From positions 1 to 5,548 of the forward strand of contig CALFNW010000019.1 in NCBI GenBank assembly GCA_937902275.1: a stretch of 5,548 bases of DNA, read 5' to 3'. Under the pieces are notes generated by a model. The model made no database searches. It was not told the origin of the DNA and was given only the letters and a program-made list of their open reading frames with translations. Shown one piece after another: positions 5,230-5,548 of the stretch (the stretch's first letter is position 1; each line of letters opens with the position of its first letter). The position numbers and the translations under genes were made by a program. The DNA comes from UBA4717 sp002404395 (GTDB taxonomy: Bacteria > Bacillota > Clostridia > Oscillospirales > CAG-272).

Positions 5230-5440
5230 GCCCCCATTAATCGCATTTAGCTTGTGCGGCTTTTAAGTCTCCACCCATATCCCGTTTCTCTGATCAAATT
5301 CGGTAAGCAACCTCCGCTGCGAGGGACTGAGGGGGACTCGTCCCCCTCCAACCCCCGTTAATCGCATTTAGTCCGTGCGGCTTTTAAGTCTCCACCCATT
5401 CCCCGTTTCTCTGATCAAATCCGGGAGGCAACCTCCGCAA
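5212..5440. repeat. Two tandem copies of a ~121-bp intergenic repeat unit
   Basis: Unit A (about 5212-5330) and unit B (about 5331-5440) share hairpin, CCCC(A/G)TTAATCGCATTTA, GTGCGGCTTTTAAGTCTCCA, CGTTTCTCTGATCAAAT and AACCTCCG at a constant offset of 121 (119 at the hairpin). There is no convincing gene inside. On the minus strand one frame in both copies reads LIRETG(Y/N)GWRLKSRT and a stop, with one synonymous Leu difference, but it lacks a good start or ribosome site. The repeat appears to be a host- or phage-borne interspersed element. Related fragments occur at 7-94 and 2821-2845. Confidence 0.88.
5329..5348. repeat. G/C hairpin, second of the right array
   Basis: GAGGGGGAC (5329-5337) pairs with GTCCCCCTC (5340-5348) around TC. 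The sequence CTGCGAGGGACT directly before it (5317-5328) is the same 12-mer found at 7-18. Confidence 0.9.
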
Positions 5441-5548
5441 CGAGAGGGCGGCGAGCGCTTTCCACCGTCTGCATGATAATGGGGGGGATGCAAGGGGGCT
5501 TGGAGCGCGCGCGGCTCGGCGAACTCAAAGCATCGATTTATATCAAAC
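5441..5548. other. Right edge without a supported gene
   Basis: The sequence leaves the tandem repeat, passes a run of seven G (5481-5487) and becomes open in several frames on both strands. A plus-strand frame from ATG 5473 runs off the window (25 codons, no proper ribosome site). A minus-strand frame enters from the edge and ends in the repeat at 5368. Neither is supported well enough to call. Confidence 0.5.

Noticed and set aside
5473..5548. Start of a plus-strand gene running off the right edge
   Set aside because: Only 25 codons are visible, the start is ambiguous (three in-frame ATGs), there is no Shine-Dalgarno at proper spacing, and the opposite strand is also open.

Overview
The window carries the DNA-packaging and head-assembly start module of a tailed (Caudoviricetes-type) phage or prophage, probably from an uncultured gut Clostridia-like host. 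The phage assignment rests on a large terminase with intact ATPase and nuclease motifs, a P22-like portal protein and a scaffold-like protein in the classical order. The host guess is inference: strong AGGAGG-type ribosome sites, a consensus sigma-A promoter, GC-rich coding sequence with AT-rich hairpin spacers, and protein styles familiar from Firmicutes phages. No taxonomic marker is present.

All eight supported genes lie on the minus strand and appear to form one operon read from right to left. A TTGACA-N17-TATAAT promoter (5145-5173) precedes a 54-residue zinc-ribbon-like protein (4930-5094), a 75-residue Cys-rich protein (4645-4872), a 94-residue coiled-coil-like protein (4386-4670), a likely small terminase (4177-4386), the large terminase (2837-4189), the portal (1199-2785), a 99-residue unknown (695-994) and a scaffold-like protein (97-711). 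Four gene junctions overlap by 26, 1, 13 and 17 nt, which suggests translational coupling. TerS and TerL would recognise and pump DNA through the portal, while the scaffold would direct procapsid assembly. The capsid gene expected after the scaffold is not present in the remaining 96 bases.

The unusual part of the window is its repeats. The right flank (5210-5548) has no convincing gene and holds two copies of a ~121-bp tandem unit, each with a near-perfect G/C hairpin. Pieces of the same family recur at the left edge (7-94), and a degenerate copy seems to lie across the TerL stop codon. The portal-downstream spacer (995-1198) contains an exact 50-bp duplication of the portal 3' end, expanded by one 23-bp repeat, and a cluster of competing hairpins. 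One part of that cluster resembles a 45-bp hairpin element in front of the 75-residue gene. These repeats look mobile or recombinogenic and bracket the gene block, but the window is too short to show whether the block itself moves as a unit.
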